A stretch of 64,000 bases of DNA from Chryseobacterium sp. (GCA_031286615.1 JAITUA010000016.1:1-64000); one strand, 5' to 3'. Positions 35,426 through 46,195 are shown, counted from the first letter of the stretch. The notes: generated by a model not told the origin, from the sequence alone. A program made the numbers and translations.

Positions 35426-38398
35426 TTATTGCTTAATGAACTTTTTAGCTTTATCACCTATCTGTATCATATAAATTCCTTTTAATAATGAGCTTACATT
35501 TACAGTACCTCTTTCTAATTTTCCTGAAAGAAGTATTTTTCCTGTCATATCAAAGATGATATATTCTTCTGATGTAACATTTGTAACGTTCAGAATGTCT
35601 TTTACGGGGTTTGGATATAATTTAATATCTTCCAGGCTCTGGTCTTTTACATCTGTAGTGAGCACCATTTTTCCTGTTGGGGATGAAGTGATATTAACTG
35701 TATAATCCACTGCTTGTCCTCCATCGTTAATTCCACATGACTGACCATAAATATTATCAACCCTTACGATTCTCATTCTTGTAGCTCCTGATAACGCATC
35801 GCTAGGAATTTCAATATTTCCTTGTACGGTAGTGGCATCGGTACCACGTCTTTTATAACCCCATACAAACTCATTACTTCCGAAAACTCCGTCCTGATTA
35901 AAATCAATATAAGCATTGAAATAATCGAGAGCATAGTAATCAGCTGGTGTTTGTGTATTAATTGTTATAGAAATTGGATAAGTGGCTCCTTTGGTTACAT
36001 TGGTGGAAAGAGAAGTAAAGTCTTTATACCCACCCCAGAATGTAGCCGAATTGTTAATAGTTCCAAATTTCACATTAGTAAATCTTACCTCATCTGAAAA
36101 TGTTGAATTCACATCACAATAAGGTTCTACCATTGTTGCAGGAGTTGTTACTGCTGCGGTATTACTTGTAACAGATAGGTTTCCTGCCGCATCTTTTGAC
36201 TTAACGGTGAAGCTGTAAGTAGTGGAAGGGGTTAAGTTATTTACTGTATAAGAAGTGGAAGTTGTAGATCCAAGATAAGTTCCTCCTCTATAAACTACAT
36301 AGCTGGTAACTCCTACATTATCTGTAGCGCCGCTCCAAGAAAGTTTTGTAGAGGTAGGTTTAGTTCCGGAAGCCGTAAGTACCGGAGCTTTTGGTGCTGT
36401 TACATCTGAAGAACCGGAAACATTTACTGTAATATTGGCATTGTTCACATCAAAAAAGATATGATTGGTCCCTTTTACCATTAATCTTCCTTTGATGGTT
36501 GAAACATTCGGAATGGTAACAGCCTGAGAACCGTCATTAGGCGTTGCTGCCAATAAAGTAGTCCATGTATTTCCGTTATCGCCTGACCAAAGAATATCTA
36601 CGTTAGCTGTATTTATACCATTTGCCGTAGTTCCTGCTACATCCCAGGTCACTGTTTGTGAAGATCCTCCGGCTAAAGTTAAAGCTGAATTCTGTGCAGT
36701 TGGAATAACGTTTTGTGAAGTAATACTGAATGGTCCTGCTGTTCCGTTTACCGTAATCACGGCATCGTCCGAATTATTTCCTGATCCTCCCGCTCTGTTA
36801 TCTCTTACTGTAAATCTGAATTTTAATTTTCTTGCTACAGAAGGTAATGCTTCAGCTGTAACCTGGGTGCCTTCCGTAGTGGTAGCCCCTGAAAGAATAG
36901 ATGCCATTCTGGGAAAGTATCTTGTTGGGGATGTGCTAGGAATCCATGATCTGAAAGTAGGTCCTGCAGCTTTGGTAGCACTTGCCATTGAATAGGGCCC
37001 CGTAAGACTGGAAGGGGTATTATCCATTTCTTCCCAACTGTAAGTGAGCGCATCTCCGTTCGCATCAGTGGCTTGTCCTGTAAGCATAAATGGTGTTCCT
37101 TTTGGAATGGTATAGTCAGCTCCTGCTTTGGCTGTAGGAATAGAATTTCCAGTAGGTGTATTTACAGAACATGTTTTAGCCTTAATATTATTGGTAACCT
37201 GCTGGATACTTATCGCATGGAAGAAAGGATCACGTGATGATTGAATGTTTAATTGATCTGCTGTTCCTGCATAACTCATAATGGTTGATCCTGCTCCTGG
37301 TTCCATTTGAACATTTGTGTTTTCATCTGCGTATGTAAATGTGTGATTTGCACCAAACTGATGTCCCATTTCGTGAGCTACCCTAAGATCAAAAATATCT
37401 CCGGAAGGTGCTGTTCCCACAGCGGATGTGAAAGCGCTTCCTTTTTCCCCGTCAACTCCTATACAGCCAATGCATCCTGCATTTCCTCCACGGCCTGATC
37501 CTGCAAATAAATGGCCAATATCATAATTAGCTTCTCCAATAACTGAGCTGATAGTCTGCTGAATCTGTCCTGCCCATGAATCTGAAATAATTGCTGAAGA
37601 ATAGGGATCTGTAAGATAGTTGGTATAGAGTATGGCGTCATTATTGGCAACCAAAACCATTCTTGCAGAGAAATCTCTTTCAAATATGGCATTTACACGG
37701 GTCATGGTATTGTTGATAGCAGCTAAAGCATTGGCTTTTGTTCCCCCAAAATAACCGGCATATTCCCCTGTACATGAGACTGCAAGTCTATAAGTTCTTA
37801 AAACGGCATCATCTGCATTAGGTCTTGCTGTGATATTCGTTAGATTAAGTTTGCTTTTTTGGGCAGAATCTATTACCCCGCACTCGAAGGTATTAAGACC
37901 ATTTTTTCTGTCTGTTGCTTTGTAAATAATATAAGAAGATAAATCTTGAGTATAGGGCTCAATAAATACTGCAGAGTTATTATCATTAACCTCCATAGAG
38001 GAAAGCCCCAGTGAAGATATACTGAAATAAACAGTAGAATTGGCATCATTGGTATTTTCTCCTACGTAGGATTTGATATCAGGGTATTTTGCCGCAAGTG
38101 CAGGGTCAAAATTCGAGTTTTCTCTTACTCTGAAATTTTTCATTATTCCTTCTTCATTAGGTAAAGAAATAATAACAGCTGATTGTTTACCATTACTTTG
38201 TTTTTGACGAGCTCCTGATAAGGCATTTTTAAGACCGTCAATATCCAGTTTAAAAACTCTCGGATTGCTGATTTCTTTTTTGTTTTCGAGAATTTCTGAA
38301 GGAGGCTTTTGTGTGTTTTCAGTCCACAAATGATCTGTCTGGGCAAATGAAATACTTCCTGTGAGAAGCATTCCAATCATAAATAATTGTTTTTTCAT
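35426..38398 (-). CDS. secreted reprolysin-like metalloprotease, T9SS sorted
   Basis: 990 residues: signal peptide (ending FAQ, about 20), propeptide (20-200), zinc metalloprotease domain with HEMGHQFGANH (His342, Glu343, His346, His352) and the upstream disulphide region CIGCIGVDG, a beta-sandwich region, FN3 (about 665-750), GEVED (about 760-900) and a T9SS type A tail. It is an extracellular endopeptidase. Middle of a tandem set of three; the downstream member lacks the catalytic part and the upstream member is a full paralogue. Terminator at 35377. Confidence 0.93.
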   Translation of the reverse strand: MKKQLFMIGMLLTGSISFAQTDHLWTENTQKPPSEILENKKEISNPRVFKLDIDGLKNALSGARQKQSNGKQSAVIISLPNEEGIMKNFRVRENSNFDPALAAKYPDIKSYVGENTNDANSTVYFSISSLGLSSMEVNDNNSAVFIEPYTQDLSSYIIYKATDRKNGLNTFECGVIDSAQKSKLNLTNITARPNADDAVLRTYRLAVSCTGEYAGYFGGTKANALAAINNTMTRVNAIFERDFSARMVLVANNDAILYTNYLTDPYSSAIISDSWAGQIQQTISSVIGEANYDIGHLFAGSGRGGNAGCIGCIGVDGEKGSAFTSAVGTAPSGDIFDLRVAHEMGHQFGANHTFTYADENTNVQMEPGAGSTIMSYAGTADQLNIQSSRDPFFHAISIQQVTNNIKAKTCSVNTPTGNSIPTAKAGADYTIPKGTPFMLTGQATDANGDALTYSWEEMDNTPSSLTGPYSMASATKAAGPTFRSWIPSTSPTRYFPRMASILSGATTTEGTQVTAEALPSVARKLKFRFTVRDNRAGGSGNNSDDAVITVNGTAGPFSITSQNVIPTAQNSALTLAGGSSQTVTWDVAGTTANGINTANVDILWSGDNGNTWTTLLAATPNDGSQAVTIPNVSTIKGRLMVKGTNHIFFDVNNANITVNVSGSSDVTAPKAPVLTASGTKPTSTKLSWSGATDNVGVTSYVVYRGGTYLGSTTSTSYTVNNLTPSTTYSFTVKSKDAAGNLSVTSNTAAVTTPATMVEPYCDVNSTFSDEVRFTNVKFGTINNSATFWGGYKDFTSLSTNVTKGATYPISITINTQTPADYYALDYFNAYIDFNQDGVFGSNEFVWGYKRRGTDATTVQGNIEIPSDALSGATRMRIVRVDNIYGQSCGINDGGQAVDYTVNITSSPTGKMVLTTDVKDQSLEDIKLYPNPVKDILNVTNVTSEEYIIFDMTGKILLSGKLERGTVNVSSLLKGIYMIQIGDKAKKFIKQ

Positions 38399-38720
38399 TG
38401 TAATATATATTTAATGAATACTGATTTAGAATTTATTTAATCCCTACCTGTATATATATTGATCCACGAAAATCTATTAATCCTCTGAAAACAGTTAATG
38501 GAAATGTATTAGAATTTATTGAAGGCTTCAGTCTGAAGTCAGCATAAGGTATATTTTCATCATTTGTAAGTCTAAATTATAGATTCTTGTGTTTTTTTAG
38601 ATAAAACAATGCCGAAATCGTACTCTTGCTTCAGAATGATTAGCTATGTTTCGATCTGTGTGCAAATCTAGAGTGGTATTTTTAATTCCACAATGTGTAT
38701 TGCCCATAATTGTGAAAAAT
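38399..38720. other. intergenic region, no gene seen
   Basis: About 320 bp, AT-rich. It includes the upstream region of the middle metalloprotease gene. I see no reading frame or repeat of note. Confidence 0.4.
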
Positions 38721-38750
38721 AAAAGCCGCCCTTTTACGGGGCGGCTTTTT
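38721..38750 (-). terminator. terminator of the upstream metalloprotease gene
   Basis: AAAAGCCGCCC and GGGCGGCTTTTT form a strong stem with a 7-nt loop, 19 nt beyond the stop at 38769. Confidence 0.92.
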
Positions 38751-38768
38751 CATTTTAATTTAGAAAAA

Positions 38769-41699
38769 TTAATTTTTAATAAACCTTTTAGATGATTCTC
38801 CAATTTGAATCATATAGGCACCTTTGATAAGGTTGCTTACATTTACAGAGCCTCTCTGAAGTTTTCCTGAATCAATTAGTTTTCCACCCATATCGAAGAT
38901 TTTATAGTCTTCTGAAGTTGTATTGGAAATATAAAGGATATCTCTAACAGGGTTTGGATAAAGCTTAATATCTGTGATCAAATCTTTTGTATTCTGAAGA
39001 TCTCCTTTTCCTGAAGAAACGATATTAAGAGTATAATCCTCAACCTGGCCATAAGTGAAAGCTTCGCATGATGAAGTAGGGATTGAACTGTATTTCATCA
39101 TTACTCTCATTCTTGTAGATCCTACGGTTGCTGTAGCCGGAATTGTGATAGATCCGGTAACAGGGCTTGTTGTAGATCCGGCTTTTGTCCATGCTAATTC
39201 TCCGCTATCTGTAAAGTCTCCATCACCGTTATAATCAATATAAACAGCATATGCTTCGCTATATTTTGTAGACGTCCATACCGGGGTAACAGAAATTGTA
39301 TAAGCGCTTCCTCTTGTTACATTGGTAGAAACTGAAGTGAAGTTTTCATAACCCGCTGTTCCTGTAGAAGTATTATTAATAGATCCGAATTTTACGTTTC
39401 CAATTCTTTCATCAGCAGTGTTAGATGCTGAAGAAGAGCAATATGAAACGGTTCCTCCTGCAAGAGTGGTAACACTTACGGTATTGCTGGAAACAGAAGC
39501 ATTTCCTGCAGCATCTTTTGCTTTAACAGAGAAAGAATAGGTTGTTGATGGAGTAAGTCCTGTTACAGTATAGGTAGTGGTAGCTGTAGAACCAATTAAT
39601 GAAGCTCCTTGATATACATCATATCCGGTAACACCTACATTATCAGTAGCGCCAGACCATGAAAGGTTGGTTGTTGTAGCAGTAGTTCCTGAAGCTGCAA
39701 GGGTAGGAGCTGTAGGAGCAACGGTGTCAGGAGTTCCGGAACCTGCATTTACAGAGATGTTGGCATTGTTTACATCAAAGAAAATGTGATTAGATCCTTT
39801 TACCATAATTCTTCCTGTAGTTGTAGTAGAATTAGGGATCGTTACTGCCTGTGAACCATCATTTGGAGTTCCTGCCAATAGAGTAGTCCATGTATTTCCA
39901 CTGTCTGTTGACCAAAGGATATCTACATTGGCTGCATTTACACCATTAGCCGTAGTTCCTGCTACATTCCAGGTAACCGTTTGAGAGCTTCCTCCGGCGT
40001 AGGTTGTTGCTGAATTTTGTGAAGTAATATTAAATGGTCCTGCAGTTCCGTTAACGGTGATTACAGCATCATCAGAATTATTTCCTGAACCTCCTGCTTT
40101 GTTATCACGAACCGTAAATCTGAAATTCAACGTTCTTGCTACTGAAGAAAGAGCTTCTACAGTGATTTCAGAACCTGCTGTAGTGGTTGCGCCTGTTAAT
40201 ACAGAAGCCATTCTTGGGAAGTATCTTACAGGAGCAGTGGTAGGAGCCCATGATCTGAAGTTCGGTCCTGAAGCTTTTGTTGCGCTGGCAGCTGAACTTG
40301 CTCCTGTTTGAGAAGAAGAAGCATTATCCATCTGTTCCCAGATATAGGTTAAAGAATCTCCGTCAGCATCCGTTCCTGTACCTGTCAGTACAAATGGAGT
40401 TCCTTTTGGAATGGTATAATCTAAGCCTGCACTTGCTGTAGGAATTGAATTTCCTGTATTGGTATTGACAGAACAAGTTTTAGCTTTAATATTATTGGTG
40501 ATCTGCTGAATGCTTATCGCATGGAAAAATGCATCAGAATGCGGTTGAATATCCTGACTGGTAATTCCCGCGTACCCCATGATGGTTGATCCTGATCCCG
40601 GTTCCATATTAGCACCAGTACCTTCATTATTCATAGAGAATGTATGATTTCCTCCGAACTGGTGTCCCATTTCGTGAGCCACGTAGTCAATATCAAAATT
40701 ATCTCCTGAAGGAATAGCATCTGCCGGGGAAGTGTATCCGCTTCCTTTTGATCCGTTTGTACAGATACAGCCGATACAACCTGCATTTCCTCCACCTCCT
40801 GAAGCACCGAACAAGTGTCCGATATCATAGTTAGCTTCACCAATTACAGAAGTTAAAGTACTTTGTAACTGTGAATTCCAGCTGTTCATTCCGGAAGCTG
40901 CAGAATAAGGGTCTGTGGAAGCATTGGTGTAGATTACAGCGTCATTGTTGGCGATCAGAACCATTCTCGCTGCGAAGTCTTTTTCAAAAACTCCGTTTAC
41001 ACGGGTCATTGTAGTGTTCATTGCAGCTAAAGCCTGAGCTTTTGTACCTCCAAAATAAGTAGTGTATTCTCCGGTACAGGATAGAGCCAGTCTGAAGGTT
41101 CTTAGTTTGGCATCATCCGCATTAGGCCTTGCCGCAAGAGCAGAGTTGGAAACACCTTTCTGTGCAGCATCTACTACTGTACATTCAAACTTGTTGAGAT
41201 CATCTTTTTTGTCAGACTTTCTGTATACTACATAAGAAGAAAGATCTTTGGTGTAAGGCTCAATGAAAACAGCCGATTTATCACCATAAATTTCCATGGA
41301 AGACAGCCCTAGTGGAGAAACACTGAAATAGACTGTAGAATTTGGATCATCCAGACCTTGTCCAACATAGGATTTAATATCCGGATATTTTGCTGCCAGT
41401 TCAGGGGCAAAATTGGAATTCTCCCTCACTTTAAAATTTTCCATTCTGCCTTCAGAATTTGGAAAAGAGATGATGAGTTCTGATTTTTCGCCTGCAGCCA
41501 GTCTTTTGGGAGCTTTTGCTAAAGCATTTTTCAATCCTTCTATGTTTAGGTTGTAAACCTTAGGATTGCTGATACCGGTTTTGTTTTCAAAAACCTCTGA
41601 TGAAGTTTTTCTGGAACCTTCAGACCAAAGACGGTCAGTCTGTGCGAAAGAAATACCCGAGATAAGGAGCATTCCAATCAGTGTTAATTGTTTTTTCAT
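38769..41699 (-). CDS. secreted reprolysin-like metalloprotease, T9SS sorted (paralogue)
   Basis: 976 residues with the same order as its neighbour: signal peptide, propeptide, metalloprotease with HEMGHQFGGNH (His342 again), CIGCICTNG Cys pairs, beta-sandwich, FN3, GEVED and a T9SS tail (KLYPNPVRDILYISN). Its sorting tail differs more from the other two than they do from each other, so it is the older duplicate or was not included in recent gene conversion. Confidence 0.93.
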   Translation of the reverse strand: MKKQLTLIGMLLISGISFAQTDRLWSEGSRKTSSEVFENKTGISNPKVYNLNIEGLKNALAKAPKRLAAGEKSELIISFPNSEGRMENFKVRENSNFAPELAAKYPDIKSYVGQGLDDPNSTVYFSVSPLGLSSMEIYGDKSAVFIEPYTKDLSSYVVYRKSDKKDDLNKFECTVVDAAQKGVSNSALAARPNADDAKLRTFRLALSCTGEYTTYFGGTKAQALAAMNTTMTRVNGVFEKDFAARMVLIANNDAVIYTNASTDPYSAASGMNSWNSQLQSTLTSVIGEANYDIGHLFGASGGGGNAGCIGCICTNGSKGSGYTSPADAIPSGDNFDIDYVAHEMGHQFGGNHTFSMNNEGTGANMEPGSGSTIMGYAGITSQDIQPHSDAFFHAISIQQITNNIKAKTCSVNTNTGNSIPTASAGLDYTIPKGTPFVLTGTGTDADGDSLTYIWEQMDNASSSQTGASSAASATKASGPNFRSWAPTTAPVRYFPRMASVLTGATTTAGSEITVEALSSVARTLNFRFTVRDNKAGGSGNNSDDAVITVNGTAGPFNITSQNSATTYAGGSSQTVTWNVAGTTANGVNAANVDILWSTDSGNTWTTLLAGTPNDGSQAVTIPNSTTTTGRIMVKGSNHIFFDVNNANISVNAGSGTPDTVAPTAPTLAASGTTATTTNLSWSGATDNVGVTGYDVYQGASLIGSTATTTYTVTGLTPSTTYSFSVKAKDAAGNASVSSNTVSVTTLAGGTVSYCSSSASNTADERIGNVKFGSINNTSTGTAGYENFTSVSTNVTRGSAYTISVTPVWTSTKYSEAYAVYIDYNGDGDFTDSGELAWTKAGSTTSPVTGSITIPATATVGSTRMRVMMKYSSIPTSSCEAFTYGQVEDYTLNIVSSGKGDLQNTKDLITDIKLYPNPVRDILYISNTTSEDYKIFDMGGKLIDSGKLQRGSVNVSNLIKGAYMIQIGESSKRFIKN

Positions 41700-42023
41700 A
41701 TTAAATATTAAATTTGATTGTGGAATATCAAAGCTAATGAAAAATATATTATCAAAAACAAAATTTTTTAAGAGAAATTTAGAACACTGACTTAAAATAC
41801 TATGCGATACATTGAATATAATTGAAAAAGCTTATTAATAAAAGAAAAGTAAAAACGATGAAATGAATTTTAATTTTTAAAAAAAATGAAATAAGTGTAT
41901 TTTTTTATTAATTTATTAAAATGAGACAATAAAATTTATTAATTATTTAATTATGTGTGAATAATATTATTGAGTTGAATATTAATAAATATTACTACAC
42001 GCTCTACGTTTTGTGTATAAAAA
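41700..42023. other. intergenic region, no gene seen
   Basis: Extremely AT-rich, about 320 bp, between the metalloprotease start and the DinB-like gene terminator. Nothing recognised. Confidence 0.4.
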
Positions 42024-42049
42024 AAGCTGTTTCATTTTTGAAACAGCTT
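42024..42049 (-). terminator. terminator of the DinB-like gene
   Basis: AAGCTGTTTC and GAAACAGCTT form a perfect 10-bp stem, 23 nt beyond the stop at 42072. Confidence 0.85.
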
Positions 42050-42071
42050 AGTATATTTATATAATCCTTAA

Positions 42072-42569
42072 TTACATTTTATCATCAGCAGTAGGGCCGT
42101 AAAGTCCAGGGACTTTGTTCCCGGTTGATCTTAGATAAACAACCAGCTCGCCTCTGTGATGGTACAAATGATTATAAAGAAAGCCTCTTACCACCTGGAT
42201 TCTTGGAGACGGCGGGAAAAGTACATTTCCGTTCATTTCCATTTTCCACTCATTAAAATAAGTGTTTTCATCCGAGTTTTCCAGAACTTTCTGTGCTTTG
42301 GCAACATTTTCTTCAAATTTTGCAAGGATATTTTCCGCTTTGGAAATGTCTCCTTTGTCATACTTGTACGCACCCATATCAAAAGTATCCTCATTGAAAG
42401 TGGATTCGTACCAATTGTATACTTCAGCAATATGAGAGGCCAGCTGACCGGTTGTCCAGTTTTTTTCGGACGGTTTCCAGTCTAGTGCGCTGTCAGGAAT
42501 TGCCTGTAAAATTTTTCTGGTGTTTTCAGCTTCGTGCAGAAATTCACCTAAAAGTGCCTGTTTAATCAT
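42072..42569 (-). CDS. DinB-family protein
   Basis: 165 residues, four-helix-bundle DinB/YfiT-like pattern: DWKPSEKNWTTGQLASHIAEVY gives the first metal His, and FLYNHLYHHRGELVVYLR near the C-terminus gives the other two. Members are often thiol-dependent S-transferases or of unknown role. It is 21 nt downstream of an acyl-CoA dehydrogenase gene and may be co-transcribed with it. Confidence 0.82.
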   Translation of the reverse strand: MIKQALLGEFLHEAENTRKILQAIPDSALDWKPSEKNWTTGQLASHIAEVYNWYESTFNEDTFDMGAYKYDKGDISKAENILAKFEENVAKAQKVLENSDENTYFNEWKMEMNGNVLFPPSPRIQVVRGFLYNHLYHHRGELVVYLRSTGNKVPGLYGPTADDKM

Positions 42570-42590
42570 TTGTATTGGGATTTAAAAGAT

Positions 42591-43730
42591 TTACTTTGTG
42601 ATATCTCTTCCGATAACCAGTCTCTGGATCTCAGAAGTACCTTCACCAATTGTACAAAGCTTAGAGTCTCTATAGAACTTTTCAGCCGGGAAGTCTTTTG
42701 TATAACCATATCCTCCGAAGATCTGAACAGCATTATTAGAAATTCTCACACAAGCTTCAGAAGCATATAGTTTAGCCATGGCTCCTTCTTTTGTCATTTT
42801 CTGTTTTGCATTCTTCAAAGTAGAAGCTCTCTGAATAAGAAGTTCAGCAGCATCAATTTCTGTAGCCATATCTGCCAGCATAAAGTTGATCGCCTGGAAA
42901 TCTGCAATAGGTTTTCCGAACTGATGCCTTTCTTTTGCATATTTCAAAGCAGCTTTGTAAGCTCCTCTTGCAGTACCTAAACTTAGAGCAGCGATAGAAA
43001 TTCTACCACCATCCAATACTTTCATAGCCTGCTTGAAACCTTCACCTACTTCACCTAAACGGTGAGAATCCGGTACACGTACATTATCAAAGATTAGTTC
43101 TGCAGTTTCGGAAGCACGCATTCCTAATTTATTTTCTTTTTTTCCGGAAGTGAATCCAGGCATTCCTTTTTCTAAAACAAAAGCTGTAGAGTTGTTCTTA
43201 GCACCTATTTCTCCTGTTCTTGTCATTACTACGGCAATATCTCCTGAAATAGCATGAGTAATAAAGTTTTTAGCTCCGTTGATGATCCATTCGTCACCAT
43301 CTTTTACAGCAGTAGTAGACATTCCTCCAGAATCTGAACCTGTATTGTGTTCTGTAAGACCCCAAGCTCCGATTACTTTTCCGGAAGCAAGCTGAGGAAG
43401 CCATTTGTGTCTTTGCTCTTCATTTCCAAATTCATAAATATGATTGGTACAAAGTGAGTTGTGTGCTGCTACAGAAAGACCGATAGATGGGTCAACCTGA
43501 GAAATTTCATCCAGAATAGTAACATACTCATGATAGCCTAAACCGGAACCTCCATATTGTTCAGGAACAACAATTCCCATAAAGCCCATCTCACCTAACT
43601 GGTGGAATAAGTCTTTTGGAAAAGTCTGGCTTTCATCCCACTCCATAATGTTCGGTCTGATGTTCTTTTCTGCAAATTCTCTAGCTGTCTCTGCTATCAT
43701 TTTGATGTTGTCAATAGTCTCTGTATTCAT
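42591..43730 (-). CDS. acyl-CoA dehydrogenase
   Basis: 379 residues from the ATG ending at 43730; the longer frame starts upstream of a good promoter and adds a non-family tail. Full-length ACAD: WGLTEHNTGSDSGGM (FAD/substrate region), GERHQFGKP-like stretch (KERHQFGKPIADFQ), QIFGGYGYTKDFPAEKFYRDSKLCTIGEGTSEIQ with the catalytic Glu in the GEGTSE region, as in short-chain ACADs. It introduces the alpha-beta double bond in acyl-CoA with FAD. Substrate chain length cannot be read off. Confidence 0.94.
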   Translation of the reverse strand: MNTETIDNIKMIAETAREFAEKNIRPNIMEWDESQTFPKDLFHQLGEMGFMGIVVPEQYGGSGLGYHEYVTILDEISQVDPSIGLSVAAHNSLCTNHIYEFGNEEQRHKWLPQLASGKVIGAWGLTEHNTGSDSGGMSTTAVKDGDEWIINGAKNFITHAISGDIAVVMTRTGEIGAKNNSTAFVLEKGMPGFTSGKKENKLGMRASETAELIFDNVRVPDSHRLGEVGEGFKQAMKVLDGGRISIAALSLGTARGAYKAALKYAKERHQFGKPIADFQAINFMLADMATEIDAAELLIQRASTLKNAKQKMTKEGAMAKLYASEACVRISNNAVQIFGGYGYTKDFPAEKFYRDSKLCTIGEGTSEIQRLVIGRDITK

Positions 43731-43748
43731 ATAATAATAGTTAGTGCC

Positions 43749-43756
43749 CAAAGATA
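43749..43756 (-). promoter_or_regulatory. -7 box of the acyl-CoA dehydrogenase gene
   Basis: Reads TATCTTTG on the minus strand, 18 nt before the chosen start. Confidence 0.6.
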
Positions 43757-43920
43757 ACCAAATTGATGGAATGCTAAAATAAATTATTTCATTCATAATA
43801 TTTAAGCGGTAATGCGTTTAATTTTCAATTTTTTATGTTTTCAGAATTAATGTTTTCTTAATGAAATGTTCATTCTTTTCCGTTTTTTATTTCACTATTT
43901 TAGTTCCCCAATTTTTAAGC

Positions 43921-45834
43921 ATGAAAAAAATTTTACTTCCTATCATTTTAATTTCATCATATATTTCTGCGCAGGCACCTGCCGGATATTATGACGGAAC
44001 AGCCGGATTGACGGGATACGCTCTGAAATCGAAACTCCACGATATTATTTCGGATAAAATGATTAACTGGCATTATGATGATCTGAAAGTGCTCTATAAT
44101 CAGACTGATCTCGATAAATATTATGATCATGATGCTTCCAATACCCAATATTTGCTGGATATCTATTCCGAAATTCCTTCGGGACCGGATGCTTATGAGT
44201 ATACCATAGATCAGTTAATAGGCACAGCAGGTGCTGAAGGGCTGGGATACAACAGAGAGCATATGATGCCTCAAAGTACATTCAGTACAAGCTCATCCGT
44301 CAGCGACTATCCAATGTATTCAGATCTTAACTTTATTATTCCGGCTGATGCAAGGATTAATCAGCTAAGAAATAATTATCCTTATGGAATAGGAAATAAT
44401 ACGAATCATTATATTTTCAGCAATACTTCAAGGATGTCCAATGCGGCAATTCCAAATTATCCTTATACCGGAAGAGTGTATGAGCCTATTAATGAGTTTA
44501 AAGGGGATATTGCAAGGACTTTACTGTATTTTGCGGTAAGATATGAAGGGAAACTAGGTTCGTTCAATACGGCATATAGTGCCTCGGCAAACATAACGCC
44601 GGCTACGGATCAGTGTCCGCTTGATGGAACGGAAGAAAGAGCGGTTGATCTTCCATACGTTGCCATGCTGAAGCAATGGAGTGCCGCAGATCCTGTTTCG
44701 CAAAGAGAAATCGACAGAAATAATGCCATCTACACCATACAGAAAAACAGAAATCCATTTATTGACCATCCCGAATGGATTGATATGATCTGGTCTGAAA
44801 CTCCTGATAATATTGCACCGGCAGCTCCCGGATCCCTGGTTTCAACGCAGCAGAATGCTTATTTTGTGAATCTGAACTGGACAGCTTCTACTGATACCGA
44901 TGTTTTAGGATACAGGATTTATATGAACGGTTCGGCAACACCTGTAGCTGTTACAAAAGGAACTTCTATAAGTATAGACCACCTGAGCCCGTCAACAACG
45001 TATACTTTTACAGTGAAAGCTTTTGATAAAGCTTATTTGGAATCTCCGTTCAGCAATATGGTTACAACTTCAACAATTGCTTCAGATTCATATGCTCAGG
45101 ATCTTATGATTACAAAGTATATATCAGGAACCAATACAGATTTCGTTAAGAATAATGCCCTGGAAATCGTTAATAAAACCGGACATGAAGTCAATTTAAA
45201 TAATTACAGGATCAATATCCAGTTTAAAAACAATTCGTCAGGAGCTATCTATAGCGGCGATACCTATGAACTGGAGGGCAAAGTAGGAAACAATGAAACT
45301 TTTGTTATTTTGAATCCAAAAGCAACTTTATCATGTTATACCAATGATCAGGCAAGATTTGTAACGGCTTCAGATCCTATGTTGTTTGCAGGGCAGAATT
45401 ATGTAGAGCTTGCTTATAATAAAACGGTTACGATAGATGCTATTGGCGTGAAATATACTACCAATAATAACGGGAATGTATCTTTATACAGAAAAAGTAC
45501 GATTAGTCAGCCCTCAAGCAGCTTTAATATTAGCCAATGGGATTCTTATCCGGCCAATTATTGTCAGGATCTTGGTGGTACATTGTCAACATCTGAATTG
45601 ATTGCTTCTGCCAATGAATTTAAAATATACCCGAATCCGGTTTATGATGATCTGTATGTAAGCGGAGCAACGGAACTAGTAAAAACAGCCCGGATTATAG
45701 ATCTTTCCGGGAAAGTGATTTACACTGAAAAAGATCCGTTTAGAAATAAGAAAAATATTTCAGTGCAGGGAATTCCGGCAGGAGTCTATTTCTTGCAGCT
45801 TGATGAAAAGGCATATCAGTTTATTAAAAAATAG
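43921..45834 (+). CDS. secreted endonuclease I with FN3 and T9SS tail
   Basis: 637 residues from the ATG at 43921, which gives a signal peptide ending SAQ; an earlier in-frame ATG adds 20 residues. Endonuclease I domain (about 22-290) with the active-site motif NREHMMPQS and SDLNFIIPADARIN. Then FN3 (about 300-385), a lamin-tail-like domain (about 395-545, ALEIVNKTGHEVNLNNYRI) and a T9SS tail (KIYPNPVYDDLYVSG). It degrades extracellular DNA, for phosphate or nucleoside supply or biofilm control. Confidence 0.92.
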   Translation: MKKILLPIILISSYISAQAPAGYYDGTAGLTGYALKSKLHDIISDKMINWHYDDLKVLYNQTDLDKYYDHDASNTQYLLDIYSEIPSGPDAYEYTIDQLIGTAGAEGLGYNREHMMPQSTFSTSSSVSDYPMYSDLNFIIPADARINQLRNNYPYGIGNNTNHYIFSNTSRMSNAAIPNYPYTGRVYEPINEFKGDIARTLLYFAVRYEGKLGSFNTAYSASANITPATDQCPLDGTEERAVDLPYVAMLKQWSAADPVSQREIDRNNAIYTIQKNRNPFIDHPEWIDMIWSETPDNIAPAAPGSLVSTQQNAYFVNLNWTASTDTDVLGYRIYMNGSATPVAVTKGTSISIDHLSPSTTYTFTVKAFDKAYLESPFSNMVTTSTIASDSYAQDLMITKYISGTNTDFVKNNALEIVNKTGHEVNLNNYRINIQFKNNSSGAIYSGDTYELEGKVGNNETFVILNPKATLSCYTNDQARFVTASDPMLFAGQNYVELAYNKTVTIDAIGVKYTTNNNGNVSLYRKSTISQPSSSFNISQWDSYPANYCQDLGGTLSTSELIASANEFKIYPNPVYDDLYVSGATELVKTARIIDLSGKVIYTEKDPFRNKKNISVQGIPAGVYFLQLDEKAYQFIKK

Positions 45835-46195
45835 TGATCTTAAGGCTTAATGATGATTATTTTAATGATAAATTCAAATCTCACAGGCTTTTACAACCAG
45901 TGAGGTTTATTTTTCAGAGTATTGATGGGATTACTTCATTTACTGGTATGAGTATTTAGCCCTGATAGAAGCGGTTACCCCACAGCATGAAGGGATCCTT
46001 TGGCTGTGCTCAGGATGACAGCTAAGGAGCGAGGAGTATAAGCGGATAGCAGGAAGTAGCTTCTTGCTTAAAAAAAAGTGAAAAATGTAGAGTTAAAGTA
46101 AATGTAATGAGAAAAATTTTATCAGTTTTTTACATTTTTGTAAATTTATGTTTTTATTAAATGTCTAAAAACCTTATGGTTACTGTATAATCGAT
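45835..46195. other. intergenic region with a dispersed-repeat fragment
   Basis: About 360 bp without a gene. Around 45978-46022 the string GAAGGGATCCTTTGGCTGTG and the following CTCAGGATGACAG resemble a widespread dispersed repeat of Bacteroidota. The rest is AT-rich and unassigned. It leads into the satD operator region. Confidence 0.45.
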
